The translations under genes and the position numbers were made by a program. The notes below the pieces were generated by a model. That model saw nothing but the letters and a program-made list of their open reading frames with translations, was not told where the DNA came from and did not search any database. 64,000 bases of DNA, taken from assembly GCA_963854835.1 (NCBI GenBank), contig OY978526.1:59081149-59145148 (forward strand), read 5' to 3'. Below are positions 1-10,840 of the stretch, piece by piece. The stretch is from Megamerina dolium. Lineage: Eukaryota; Arthropoda; Insecta; Diptera; Megamerinidae. Position 1 is the stretch's first letter; every line of letters starts with the position of its first letter.

Positions 1-1194
1 GCCTTCCGTACTGCATGTTTTCCAATTCAGTTTGCAGTCTATAGTTAGTCCCAGATACTTGGTACTGTTCGATAAGGTTAGTTGTTGTCCATTTAATGTT
101 GGTAGTCTGAAGGTAGGTGGATTGTACTTCCTCGTAAAGAGCAGTAACTCCGTCTTATCCGGATTTAACCTAAGGCCACATTCTTGTGCCCACCTACTTA
201 GTTTTGCTAATGTTCTTTCCATGATCTCACTCATCACGGAAGGGAAGGGACCCGAAACTAGGATCGCAACATCATCAGCGTACGCTAAAATCTTAACACC
301 ATTTGCGTTAAGTTCCACAAGGATATCGTTTATAGTTATGAGCCAAAGCAGGGGGCTTGCTACGTTTCGCACCCCCTAGCTCAGCTGTTATTACGCGGTT
401 AAGAAATAGGGATAAGATCCAATTCCTAATTGGTTCTGCTTTTTCTGCCTTGGAACGGGCAGATCTAATCGCATCTGCCTTGACGTTGTTGAACGCTCCC
501 TCTACGTCAACAAACGCCGCCAGAGAGAATTGTTTATCTATCTGTGCATACCTCATGTAGCACAGTTTCTGTTGACCTCCCCCTCAAGTACCCATGTTGC
601 GCTGTAAAGAGAGATTGCTCATCTAGAAGCTCCCGTATATGTATGTTTAAGATTCTCTCTAGAGTTTTTTATACGAAGGACATAAGGCTTATTTTTCTAA
701 AGTCCTTGGCCAATTCATGTCCCCTTCTACCCGATTTAGGGATGAAAACCACCATTGTTCTACTCCATGTTGTCGGGATATGGTTGTAGCGAATACAGCT
801 AACGGAATATCTCCTTTAGCTCCTTGTCCAAAGATATCTGAGTCTTCTGCATCATTATAGGGAGAATACCGTCTACCCCCGGGGATTTAAACGGTGAGAT
901 ACTATTAATTTCTCAAGCTATTTTCTCCTCAGTCGTGATTTTATCCAGCAGCATCACCGGTACTTCCTGCTGTAGCGATACACTTCCTTGCATTGCCTCT
1001 TCAGGACTGTCTGGAAAGTGGGTATCTATGAGGATATCTAAAGTTTCGGCCTCCGATTCCACCCAAGTGCCATTGGCGCGCTTTATAAAGGTTTTATTTG
1101 AATGATTTTTTGTCCTTCATGGCCTCAATCGACTCGCAATGTTCACACCAAGATTTTATCTTTGCAGTCCGTATAGCTTTTTTATATTCCCTTA
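1..1194 (-). pseudogene. LOA/R1-type LINE, 3' half (reverse transcriptase), continuing past the window edge
   Basis: Minus-strand translation gives reverse transcriptase blocks in several frames: the thumb-side linker with a GVDGILP motif near 870-890, QHGYLRGRS near 590, FVDVEGAFNNV near 510 and the catalytic YADD at 271-282. The last is followed by a region ending in a KYLGLTIDCKLNW-type motif. Frameshifts and stops separate the blocks, so the copy is dead. The RNase H end lies off the window. The 5' half of the same element is at 13041-13930: removing the TIR transposon between them rejoins the text as EYKNSL plus REYKKAIR, the usual EN-RT linker of LOA-type elements. The clade (LOA versus R1 or I) is judged from motif style only. 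Confidence 0.8.
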
Positions 1195-2774
1195 TGCCGT
1201 GGTTATACTACCAATTAATTGAACGCTAATCAGAAAAATTTTGTTGGTTTCAATACAAAATGAAATTTTTTTTTTTGTTTTTTATTATACATTTTCTTTA
1301 TTTATTGAATCTATTCCTAAAGAATCTAACAATAAGTTTTAAAATCTTAATCCAATTCAACGACAGTAGCTCCTTATTATGTATCTAGAGCAATGTTTTT
1401 TGCACGATGCTATTCTTTTTATTGGAAGGCTGGCAGGTCCTTTCTTCGAAGGCGCGAAGTATAGCAGGTATTGAGCAAGGTTCTTGCTAGTGTGTTTGGA
1501 TGACTTTGTAATCTTCTAGTATATTTTTGTCTAGTGTTTTTAACTTCAATTTCTACCATTGTGATATTTAAGTCATTGTGTATACATTCATTTCTAATAT
1601 ACCATGGTGTACCAGTTATCATCCTTAACATTTTAGACTGAGATCTCTGTATGATTTCAATATTGCTATTACTAGTGTTCCCCCATAATTGAATTCCGTA
1701 ACTCCAAATTGGCTTTATTATGCTGTTGTACAGTAGGACCTTTTATTTCAAGTTTAATGGGGATCTGAAATTGATGAGCCAGTGCAGACAAGAAGCTTTT
1801 AATTTCATCTGAGTTCTTTTTGCTTCGATGTGCTTGCGTCATGTAAGCCGTCTATCTAAGTGTATCCTTAGGTAGGTGACTTCATTTGTATGAGTTATGG
1901 CGATATTATTTAGTGTAACTGTCGGGCATGTGCTTTTGTTAAGTGTGAACGTTACATGTTTACATTTGGACTAATTAACTTCTATGCGCCAGTTAGATAA
2001 CCATTTTTCAACAAGTACTAAATGCTCCCCTAAATCTGTGGATGCCTTAATTGGGTTTCGATTACGGCTTAGAATAGCAGTATCGTCAGCAAATGTAGAT
2101 GTCAACAAGCGTGCATCTGTTGGTAGATCGGAAGTATATAATACATATAGAATGGGGCCAAGAACGCTACCCTGTGGAACTCCGGCTTTGATATTGAATT
2201 CTTCTGTGGAAAAGTCTTTATATTTTACAACAAAACGACGGTTATCTAGGTATAATTCCAGTATTTGGTGGGAGCTTTCAGGTAGAAGTTTTCATATTTT
2301 ATACTTTAGCCCTTCATGCCACACTCTATCAAACGCCTGAGCAACATCGAGGAATATAGCTGAACAATACTCTTTGTATTCAAATGCTTTCCGTATCTCA
2401 TTGGTAATTCTGTTGACCTGCTTGATCGTCCCATGTTTTTCGCGAAATCCAAATTGGTGCTGAGGAATTATGTCATGTTCTTCAAGATGAGGTCTGAGTT
2501 TTGCTAACAGCAGTTTTTCAAATAATTTTGAGAGACATGGTAGCAAGCTTATGGGTCTGTAGGATGACGGCAATGTTTTATCTTTTCCTGGCTTTAGGAT
2601 CATTGTTACTTGTGATTTTTTCCATTGGTTAAGAAAGTAGCCCAGTTTTAGCATTGCATTAAACAAGACCATTAAAAATAATACAGATGCTGATGGAATT
2701 TCAATTAGCATTTTTGGTGTGATGCCATCGAAACCAGGAGCTTTCTTTGGATTAAGCTGGTACTTAATAATCTC

Positions 2775-2784
2775 GTTGATTTCT
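2775..2784. repeat. Target-site duplication, left copy, of RTE copy 1
   Basis: GTTGATTTCT sits immediately before the (ACTT)n tail of the RTE. The identical 10-mer follows the other end at 6154-6163. Both lie in Jockey coding sequence, so the duplication dates the RTE as younger than the Jockey. Confidence 0.95.
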
Positions 2785-2827
2785 ACTTACTTACTTACTT
2801 ATGTGGCCATAACAACCGAATATCGAT

Positions 2828-5095
2828 TTAGGCCGAAAATAACATGCTTCGCCAGCCATCTCTGTTCTTAGCTAGCTGGCGCCAGTTAGAAATTCCAAGT
2901 GCCGTCAGGTTCTCCATTACTTGGTCTTTCCACCGGAGGTTTGGTCTTCCTCTTCTGCGTCGTCCTCCAGCGGGTTCCGAATATAACACCTTCTTAGCTG
3001 GAGCGTGTTCTTCCATTCGCTCGACATGACCTAGCCAGCGCAGCCGCTGGATTTTGATGCGCTTTACTATGTCAATATCGGCATATAGCTCGTACAGCTC
3101 ATGGTTGTACCTTATTCGGTACTCGCCACCAACGCAAATAGGTCCAAAGATCCTGCGTAGGACCTTTCTCTCGAAAACTCCAAGCATTCGCTCATCCGAG
3201 ATGGAAATTGTCCAGGCTTCAGCGCCATATGTTAGGACAGGCATGATGAGAGACTTGTAGAGTGTAGTTTTCGTTCTTCGAGAGAGGGCTCGACTTTTCA
3301 ATTGCTTACTCAGCCCAATGTAACACCTGTTAGCAAGAGTTATCCTACGCATGATCTCCAAGCTGACGTCATTACTGCTGTTAATGCTGGTTCCAAGATA
3401 GACAAAGTCCCTTACTACTTCAAAAGCGTAGTTGTCAACAGTGACGTGCTGTCCAAGACGCCGGGACTCTTTGTTTGTTGACACTAGATACTTCGTCTTG
3501 CCCTCGTTCACCGTGAGACCCATCCGACGCGACTCTCTTTCCAACTCTGAGAATGCTGCACTGACTGCTCGCGTGTTCATGCCGATTATGTCAATATCGT
3601 CGGCATACGCTAACAGCATGACACTTTTGTTGAAGATAGTGCCATTATGTCGTAGATCAGCAGCTCGTATTATTTTCTCCATAATAAGATTGAAGAAGTC
3701 GCACGATAACGAATCACCTTGTCTGAAACCCCGTTCGGTATTAAACGGTGCGGAGAGGTCCTTCCCAATTTTCACTGCACAACGAGAGTTATGCAGTGTC
3801 ATTCTACAAAGTCGAATGAGCTTTGCAGGAATACCGAACTCAGACATTGTTGCGTAGAGGTAATCCCTTACCGGACTGTCGAAAGCGGCTTTATAATCAA
3901 CAAATAGGTGGTGTGTGTCGATCTGTTTTTCTTGGGTCTTCTCCAGGATTTGGCGCAGTGTGAAAATCTGGTCGATGGTGGATTTACCAGGTCTGAAGCC
4001 ACACTGATAAGGTCCAATCAGGTTGCTGAGCATAGGCTTCAACCTTTCACACAGTACGCTCGATAGAACCTTGTATGCGATGCTCAGGAGACTTATTCCA
4101 CGGTAGTTGGCGCAAATTGTGGGGTCTCCTTTTTTATGTACAGGACAGAGAACACTGAGCCTCCAATCATCAGGCATGCTTTCATCCGACCATATTCTGC
4201 TTATGAGCTGGTGCATGCGGGTGAGCAGCTCATCGCCTCCGGTCTTAAACAACTCGGCAGGCAGGCCATCAGCACCTGCAGCTTTGTTGTTCTTCAGCCT
4301 TAAAATGGCCGTTTCAACCTCGTCATAGTCGGGTGGTGGAACATCAACACCATCATCTGTAATTGGGATTATCGGGCAATCTCCTCCACTGGCGGAATTG
4401 TTCGTAGCATCGCCATTCAGTAACGTGGAGAAGTGTTCCCTCCATAGGCTCAGTACACTCTGGACATCTGTAACCAGATTCCCATTTCCATTACGACAAG
4501 AAGAGGCTCCGGGATTTAAACCTCCACTTAGGCGCTTGATCTTTTCGAAGAATTTTCGAGTCTCATTCTTGTCGGTACACATCTCTATTTCCTCACACTC
4601 ACGTCTTTCCAACTCCCTCTTCTTGCGCCTGAAAAGACGTCTCTCTGCACTCCTTTTCTCTCTATACCGCTCCTTAACAGCTCGCGTTGCGCCTGCACGC
4701 AGGGTTCTTCTGTAGGCGGCGTCTTTCTCTGCGGTAGCGTCGCGACACTCCTGATCATACCACTCATTCCTCAGAGGCCGGTAGTAACCGATTACCTCCT
4801 CGGCAGCAGTAGTCATGGAGTGGGATATATGTGTCCACCGTGCGCATGTATCATCAAGTTGGGGAGTGTTCTGCATAAGCAGATCCGATAGTCGAGTGGA
4901 AAATGCATCTGCTGTCTCTGGTGATCGCAGCTTACTGACGTCGAGCTTTCTCTGTGTGGGACTTCTCTTGTTATTTGCGACACATAAGCGTGTGCGCACC
5001 TTAGCTGCAACAAGGTAGTGATCCGAGTCGATGTTGGCACCACGGATCGATTTCACGTCCATCACACTGGAAGCATGCCTTCCGTCAATCACCAC
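2828..5095 (-). CDS. RTE polyprotein, reverse transcriptase part (755 aa open)
   Basis: The frame opens inside the endonuclease C-terminus (SDHYLVAAKVR) and runs through the linker into the reverse transcriptase. RT motifs in order include NNKAAGADGLPAELFK, CANYRGISLLS, YQCGFRPGKSTIDQI, FVDYKAAFDSP, GFRQGDSLSCDFFNL and the catalytic LLAYADDIDIIG near residue 495. The C-terminal domain has RNRCYIGLSKQL-type text, TYGAEAWTI and the WLGHVERMEEHAPAKK, GRRRRGRPNLRWKDQV end seen in RTE/BovB-like proteins. It copies element RNA at the nicked target. The first methionine here is internal to the protein; the true start is in the upstream frame (5089-5805). Confidence 0.88.
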   Translation of the reverse strand: MVIDGRHASSVMDVKSIRGANIDSDHYLVAAKVRTRLCVANNKRSPTQRKLDVSKLRSPETADAFSTRLSDLLMQNTPQLDDTCARWTHISHSMTTAAEEVIGYYRPLRNEWYDQECRDATAEKDAAYRRTLRAGATRAVKERYREKRSAERRLFRRKKRELERRECEEIEMCTDKNETRKFFEKIKRLSGGLNPGASSCRNGNGNLVTDVQSVLSLWREHFSTLLNGDATNNSASGGDCPIIPITDDGVDVPPPDYDEVETAILRLKNNKAAGADGLPAELFKTGGDELLTRMHQLISRIWSDESMPDDWRLSVLCPVHKKGDPTICANYRGISLLSIAYKVLSSVLCERLKPMLSNLIGPYQCGFRPGKSTIDQIFTLRQILEKTQEKQIDTHHLFVDYKAAFDSPVRDYLYATMSEFGIPAKLIRLCRMTLHNSRCAVKIGKDLSAPFNTERGFRQGDSLSCDFFNLIMEKIIRAADLRHNGTIFNKSVMLLAYADDIDIIGMNTRAVSAAFSELERESRRMGLTVNEGKTKYLVSTNKESRRLGQHVTVDNYAFEVVRDFVYLGTSINSSNDVSLEIMRRITLANRCYIGLSKQLKSRALSRRTKTTLYKSLIMPVLTYGAEAWTISISDERMLGVFERKVLRRIFGPICVGGEYRIRYNHELYELYADIDIVKRIKIQRLRWLGHVERMEEHAPAKKVLYSEPAGGRRRRGRPNLRWKDQVMENLTALGISNWRQLAKNRDGWRSMLFSA

Positions 5096-5805
5096 ATGAT
5101 CAATTTGGTTTCTTGTATGATGATCTGGAGACAGCCATGTCTTTTGTGGATGTCGAGATGCTGGAATCTGGTACCACCAATTACCATGTTTCGTGCTGCG
5201 GCGAAGTCGATCAGCCTCATTCCGTTATCGGAGGTGTTCTGGTGGAGGCTGAATTTTCCGACAGTTGGACCAAAGGTACCTTCCTTGCCCACCCTGGCAT
5301 TAAAGTCGCCAAGCACGATTTTGATATCGTGGCGGGGGCAGCGGTCATAAGCTTCTTCGAGGCGCTGAAAGAAGCTCTCCTTGGTCACATTGTCCTTCTC
5401 ATCCGTCGGAGCGTGGGCACATATAAGGCTGATGTTGAAAAATTTTGCCTTGATGCGGATTGTGGCCAGCCGTTCGTTCACAGGCGTGAACTGTGAGACA
5501 AGATGTCGTAGTCTCTGGCTGACCAAAAATCCACATCCTAATTCGTGCCTTTCAGCATGGCAACTGTAGTAGATATCACAGGACGCTCTTTTGGAGCAGC
5601 CCTGTCCTGTCCATCGCATTTCTTGGAGAGCGGTGATGTCAGCTCTGTATTTTTCGAGGACATCAACCAGCTGGATAGAGGCACCCTCCCTATAAAGGGA
5701 CCGGACATTCCAGGTGCATATCCGTAAATCATTGTCCTTTTTTCGTTTGCGGGGGTCATCAACAAAAGCGGTAGTCCTTATCCGAGGCATTTTAGTTTTT
5801 TTCAT
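5089..5805 (-). pseudogene. RTE polyprotein, endonuclease part (frameshifted off the RT)
   Basis: This AP-like endonuclease domain starts MKKTKMPRIRTTAF and continues with CTWNVRSL, ALQEMRWTGQG, ICAHAPTDEKD and LGDFNARVGKEG, the metal-binding and catalytic blocks. The enzyme nicks the chromosomal target to prime reverse transcription. The frame leaves the protein at about 5145 (HLDIHKRHGC). In copy 2 the same place reads HLDIHKATWLSPDH and continues into the RT segment. One base is therefore missing in copy 1 and this is the only clear break in its coding region. The two frames overlap by 7 bp. Confidence 0.85.
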
Positions 5806-6153
5806 TGGGGGGGATTTTTATGTGGCGGGTCCCAAACCCAATGCACAACCTCTAACCGAGGAGATTTTCGCCACTCACTTCAGCCGCCTCCCAGCGGGTG
5901 CCAGGAAGACGTTGCCCGGTGGTCGCCACATGGAGGGCCCCCATTAATAATAATGAAAGCGCCGTCACATAGTAAGCAGAGCAAGCTATATGACTACCCC
6001 TCATTAACAAATAAAGGTATCATCACATAGCGCTCAGATCAAACTACATGACAGCCAGTGAGTTGACTTGCAATGAGTTCAACAAGGATTGCGCTAGCCC
6101 CACCCAGTTGAGGCAGTTAGACACGTTACCTTGCGAAAACACCACCAGACCAC

Positions 6154-6163
6154 GTTGATTTCT
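6154..6163. repeat. Target-site duplication, right copy, of RTE copy 1
   Basis: GTTGATTTCT directly follows the conserved 5' end of the RTE (CCAGACCAC on the plus strand). It matches 2775-2784 exactly. Confidence 0.95.
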
Positions 6164-8714
6164 TTGGATGATATTTTGAGGGGAGTGAAGCCACTAGTTG
6201 CAGTGCTGTGTGGAGGGATTCGAAAGTCGTTTGCGGGCGGATTGGGCTGGAACACATTACATAAATGTATAGCAAATGTGTTGGTTTTTTCTTCTTCAGT
6301 GCGTGACGAATTTCCGACATGATTTCTGATTGGAAATTCTGCATCAAGTGGCGTTTTCAGCTTTTTGTAAGAGTTCCAAAGCGAATTTGTTTTGGTAGTC
6401 ATAGGAGAAAGCTTTTCGTATACTTTAGCTGTTCAAATTCCTCATCCTGTTTTAATGCTTCTTTCAGAGCTCTTTCAGCACATTTAAGTCTTTGTTTTGA
6501 TGCAGGTGACCGACATATCTGCCATTCTCTTCTACGCCGATGCTTTTCATTAACGAGTTTTTCAATTTGGGTGTTGGTGGCTATACGAATATTCGTTTGT
6601 TTTTGGTAATCACGTGGGGTTGAAACTATTGCAGCAGTAGTGAGCATGGTATTGATGATGTTTAGATTATCATCGATGTCGATCTCAGACTGGATTACAG
6701 GACTGGTGTTGATATGACTACTTATATACTTTTTGTATTTCAGCCAATCTGTTTTTGGGGATGTCAGCCTAAATGGTAGTTTTGACAATGGAGGGCGTTC
6801 ATTTAGATAAAATAATACAGGAGAGTGATCTGAGCATAGTTCGTAACTTATTTCGGCAGTGACAATATTTCGATTAAGATTTCGAACGACTGCAAAATCA
6901 ATCAAATCAGGAATTTTCGAGATGTCTGTTGGCCAATATGTTGGCTGGCCAGGAGACACGAAATTGAGCATGTTTTGTGGATTTATTATAGTGTTATACA
7001 GTTGCCTTCCTTTAGGATTTATTAAACGAGAGCCCAAATACGTATGTTTGGCGTTATAATCACCAGCCGCCAAGAATCTCTTTCCTAGCTTGTCAAAGAA
7101 TTCTTTAAATACCTTTTCGGTTATTGAAAATCGTGGTGGACAGTACACAGCTGAGAGTGTTATATTTTTGTTAAGGCATTGTAGACATATTGAAGTAGCT
7201 TGTAAGTAGTTTCTTGAATATTCTTCAAAAGAATAATGTTTAATTCTGCTTCTAATGAGAATCCCTGTACCACCATGTGCTTTGCCGTCAGTGTGGTTTT
7301 TTGCTATAGAATGTGTATCCTGGTATATTGAAGTTGTACTTGGTTGTAAGGTGTGTTTCAGCTAGAAGCATTACATCAACATTTGCGCTTTAATCAGTTC
7401 TTGAATCATAGTTTGCATATTAGACATAAATTGTGTCATGCATTGTGTTAAATTGCAAATCATAGATTCAACGGTTGCATTGGGTTGGGCAATTGGTTCT
7501 TTTGCATGTTGCTCAGTTTGTTTTAATACATTGGCGTACGACATATGAGAAATTTTTGGAATATTTGAGTTGTTTTGTATAACATCACTTTGAAATTTTG
7601 TAGCCACTTTGGAGTGAGTTGCCTGACTCTGATTAGACCTGTTTTTTAATTCCTTATATACAGTACAGCCTCTATAGTTTGCTGTGTGGTTACCATTGCA
7701 ATTACTGCATTTCTTAGTATTTGGGTCGTTTTTGTTAGAAGTACATGCTGATGTCTGATGGAGATCTCCACATGCTACACATACGCTCCTTAAGGTGCAA
7801 TAGCTCTTAGTATGGCCGAATTCCTGACAATTTGTGCATTGTACAGGGCCTTTATGCTTATGTGGTTCTTCCACTGTAATTTTACGGTGAAGCAAGTATT
7901 GCATTTGGTAAATAGGATGTGTTTGATTCTTTTTTAGTTTTTGTGAATTCGGGAATCAATTCAACTTTAAACATTGGCTGTGGGACCTTATTTTTATTGA
8001 CCATATTTATAACTGTTTTTATCGGAAAGCCTTTTTCTTCCAGTTCTTCCTTTATATCATTTGGTTCTACATTCGGATCTATACCTTTGACGATAACAAT
8101 AAGACCTTTGGAACTTTTGAGCTGATATGTGTAAAAGTTTTTGTTGTTTTCATTGAGAAATTTGGCAATGGCGCGGTAATTGTCTTCATTATATATTTGT
8201 ATTTTTGTCTCTTTAATGTTTCCTTTCGTTAGCGACACGATATGGAAGTTATTTTGGCCAGCTATGCGCGTTAGATTGTCTACTAATTCACTGGTACTGC
8301 ATTCACGCAAGTAAATTGGAGGCGGTTTGACATTACAGGTACTAGATGTAGAACCCAAGTCAGTGCAATTAGTTGCATTTTTGTTTAGTTTTATTTATTT
8401 TTGTCTTATTACCATCATTTAATTTCTGTGGGCTTAATTTTCTTTTAATTGTAATGTATCTGTCCATACCTGTTTGTACTTTTGTTGTTTCTGACTTATT
8501 TGCATTCAATGTGTTATCAACAATGTTGCTGCTTGTTTGTTTATAAACATGAGTTTCGGAGTTGCTATTCGAAGCTGTTGTTGGTCCCTCAATAAGATTA
8601 GGAGAGGGACATTGTTCGCTCCACGAGAGAGAAGTACCGTTGGTCTGTGTTGTGTTGGAGTGTGCACTGATCAAATTATTTGTTGGTAAATACGAGATTA
8701 GAAGTATATTTCTA

Positions 8715-9961
8715 AAGGGTTATCCATTTTGCGGTTTCAAAAGTAAATGTAAATAAAACACATATAAAATATTTTTTATCATGATATTTCTTTTTTATTA
8801 TAAAGTTTGAACGTTGACATTATGTGTGAAATACTACATCATTTAAATGACCACCACGCGAATTGTTGCAAGCATCGATTCTTTTGAGGTAATTTTCGAC
8901 CACTTTTTGACACATATTGGGCGGTATCTCAGCCATAACGTGACGAATGTTGGTTTTTAGGTGCTCAAGAGTTAAAGGTTTATCTGCATAAACACGGTCT
9001 TTCGCGTAGCCCCACAAAAAAAAGTCAAGTGGTGTCAAATCGCATGATCTTGGTGGCCACTTGATGTCGCCACGACGAGAAATTACGCGGCCAGAAAATT
9101 TCTCTTGCAATAAAGCCATATTCGCTCGAGTTGTGTGGCATACCACATATTCTCTAAGTCGTATTCTTCAATAGCAGGCAAAAAAAAGTCGGTTATCATA
9201 TCACCATAACGATCCGAATTGACGGTGACAGTCGTTCCATCGTCGTTTTCGAAGAAGTAAGGTCCAATCACACCTCCGGACCAAAGAGCGCACCAAGCAG
9301 TGACTTTTTGTGGATGTAGTGGCCTCTCTTCAATTACTTGAGGATTCTCAGAACCCCAAATACAACAATTTTGTTTGTTAACATACCCACCGAGTGAGAA
9401 ATATGCTTCGTCGCTGAAGAAAATTTTGTTCGAAAAATCTCCGTCCACCGCCTGTTGTTCAAGCACCCATTCGACGTATCTACGACGTTGTGAGCTGGAT
9501 TTTATATGGATGTAGGTGTAGGTCCAAATGCAAAATACGCCATAATGTGCCGTAAGACAGTCCTAATTCCTGAGAACGACGAGGAATCGACACATTCGGG
9601 TCTTCGGCAACACTTTCATTTACAGCAGCGATATTTTCGGTGGTACGAGCGAAACGATGATGCACAGGCTTTACAATATCTGTAACCGATCCAGTCTCTT
9701 CATAATTTTGCCAATTGCTTGTATAGTTGGACGATTATGTAAACCATAATCTCCTCTTAAAGCACGATATGTGGCTGTGGCAGAATTACCATTTTTGTAG
9801 TAGGTTTTTACAATTTTAATGCGTTGTGCTATAGTTAAGCGATCCATTTTCGCAAATGTCAGACTTTGAACTGAAAAAGAAAGAAATTGTTTTAACAACT
9901 CAGTTTGACAGATGTCGAATTCTAGTCCTATACTTTTGAAACCGCGAAATGGATAACCCTT
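8715..9961 (-). mobile_element. rosa-type (DD41D) mariner, inserted in Jockey ORF1
   Basis: 1247 bp with terminal inverted repeats of roughly 30 bp. The left end begins AAGGGTTATCCATTTTGCGG and the right end is its complement, with a single mismatch over that stretch. It is flanked by TA at 8713-8714 and 9962-9963, the mariner target. The same 5' end recurs at 57978-58104, with the expected TA. It encodes the broken transposase described separately. Confidence 0.9.
8820..9854 (-). pseudogene. DD41D mariner transposase, frameshifted
   Basis: The start is MDRLTIAQRIKIVKTYYKNG at 9854. It is followed by a second helix-turn-helix (VSIPRRSQELGLSYGTLWRIL), then IFFSDEAYFSLGGYVNKQNC with the first catalytic D, and [17 protein letters not shown] with the third. 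The middle block, normally QDGATCHTA, is garbled by a frameshift near 9140. If its D is taken at the usual place, 41 residues separate it from the D of LDFFLW, the DD41D spacing known from rosa elements of Ceratitis. Other breaks lie near 9668 and 9475. The enzyme would cut and join element ends; this copy cannot make it. Confidence 0.85.
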
Positions 9962-10559
9962 TATTTAGTTCTTTAGCATTGTTTTTATTTACATGAGATG
10001 CGTCTACACTTTTTTTAATCTCCATAACATTAGTTGAAGGAGAATTACGCGCGGGAGTGGAGAGCGCTTTACACTCATTTATTATCAATTTTAATAATTT
10101 TTAATTTTGCACAAATAGACACAGTATCTATATTTTATATTCAGTTTGTTGTATAGGTATATTATATGTATACACTTGTGGAGTTGGATGCTCTTGAAAT
10201 GAAATGAAAAATGAACTCGAAAAATGAATATTTGCATGTCAATCAGTTCTGATTGCTGTGCTCGACACCAATCAGACCAATTGCACCAGTGTTGCCAAAT
10301 ACAATATTATATAAAGAAAAGAAAATGTGAGAAAAAATAATTCTAAATAATGCAATATTGCTTTACGGGTATTGCGTACATGCATGTTTATTATTTTGAC
10401 AACTGCGAAGATTATTAAATTTTAAACATTAATTATATAAAGTCCTTTTAAAGAAAGCTATTCGCGTTTGTTTAATATTCTGAGTAAGTACTGATTGAGA
10501 GAATTTTCTCGTTACGCAAAGAAATTCTATAACTTTAAATTAATTTTTTTATTTAGAAA

Positions 10560-10700
10560 TGGTGTTTTCGTGTAGTAGACCTGAAGAACTGAAGAAGTTA
10601 TTACTCTGCTGCAAATTAATGAACGCTTGTGGAATACAAGAAATCCAAGTTATTAAAATCGGGAACAGGCCCTGTGCAACAGCAATTGTCTAAAATTGCT
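10560..10700 (+). pseudogene. MADF-like domain remnant
   Basis: In one plus-strand frame the region reads LLQINERLWNTRNPSY, stop, NREQALCN. The spacing of LWN and Y..N..A resembles the first half of a MADF (Myb/SANT-like) DNA-binding domain. A frameshift just upstream joins an ATG at 10559 (MVFSCSRPEELKK). It lies within the remains of the PIF/Harbinger-like transposon, whose relatives often carry such a protein. It could also be a captured host fragment. It is too short and too broken for certainty. Confidence 0.35.
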
Positions 10701-10840
10701 AGCAATACAGAAAAACATGATATCCGGGTAAAATTTCAGTCCTTTGAAGCCAATATATGAAAGAGTTTACAAACTATTGACACCAGAACTGCCAGTTGTT
10801 GATCTGGTGGTATTGCATTTCCAACTGGCGTTTCACTTTT

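Larger units (their letters stand above)
2785..6153 (-). mobile_element. RTE-clade LINE, copy 1, full length
   Basis: 3369 bp, flanked by a perfect 10-bp target duplication (2775-2784 and 6154-6163). The 3' end, at the low-coordinate side, is a short tetranucleotide repeat (AAGT)n instead of poly-A, as is usual for RTE elements. The 5' boundary is confirmed by copy 2, where the same sequence stops at 39599. The coding part is a single EN-RT polyprotein broken once, by a 1-nt loss near 5140-5145 seen by comparison with copy 2. The 5' leader (about 5806-6153) is non-coding and conserved between the two copies. Length and intactness suggest recent insertion. Confidence 0.92.
1425..7430 (-). pseudogene. 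Jockey ORF2 (endonuclease-reverse transcriptase), split by RTE
   Basis: The 5' part (7430-6164) encodes an AP-like endonuclease: a MLLAETHL start, an AAGDYNAKH motif, and CSDHSPVLF containing the catalytic SDH. The part from 2774 down encodes the reverse transcriptase: NPKKAPGFDGITP, YRPISLLPCLSKLFEKLL, HQFGFREKHGT and FLDVAQAFDRVWH. The C-terminal tail (1631-1425) carries GTPWYIRNE and LQSHPNTLAR, typical of Jockey-family ends. The frame reads SSKEIN up to 6164 and resumes EIIKYQ at 2774 once one copy of the 10-bp duplication is dropped, so RTE disrupted a once continuous ORF. Several further frameshifts lie around 7150-7370 and 6400. Confidence 0.85.
7371..10088 (-). pseudogene. Jockey ORF1 (Gag-like, zinc-knuckle), split by DD41D mariner
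   Basis: The N-terminus begins MIINECKALSTP at 10088 and runs to 9964, where the mariner interrupts it. It resumes at 8712 and continues through MDRYITIKRKLSPQK (about 8460) into a segment with an YKLREC-like motif (YLRECSTSELVDNL) and the PRE_C2HC-type fold region (8358-7900). Next comes a series of CCHC zinc knuckles (CTNCQEFGHTKSYC, CVACGDLHQTSAC, CSNCNGNHTANYRGC, about 7835-7660). Three such knuckles near the C-terminus are typical of Jockey ORF1 proteins, which bind element RNA. A frameshift lies near 7900 and a stop near 8360. Confidence 0.8.
1262..10260 (-). mobile_element. Jockey-clade LINE (outer limits), carrying RTE and DD41D mariner insertions
   Basis: A minus-strand non-LTR element. 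Its 3' tail is the T-rich tract at about 1262-1275. ORF2 runs from about 7430 to 1425 and ORF1 from 10088 to 7371, each interrupted by another element. Subtracting the RTE (3369 bp) and the mariner (1247 bp) leaves about 4.4 kb, a normal Jockey length. The 5' end is not defined precisely; 10260 is an estimate set by the change in sequence character. A short related tail, inserted separately, lies at 45805-45894, which confirms where this family's 3' end falls. Confidence 0.75.

Noticed and set aside
3432..3857. Plus-strand frames of 60-160 codons across the RTE and Jockey copies
   Set aside because: Antisense shadows of the minus-strand polyproteins.
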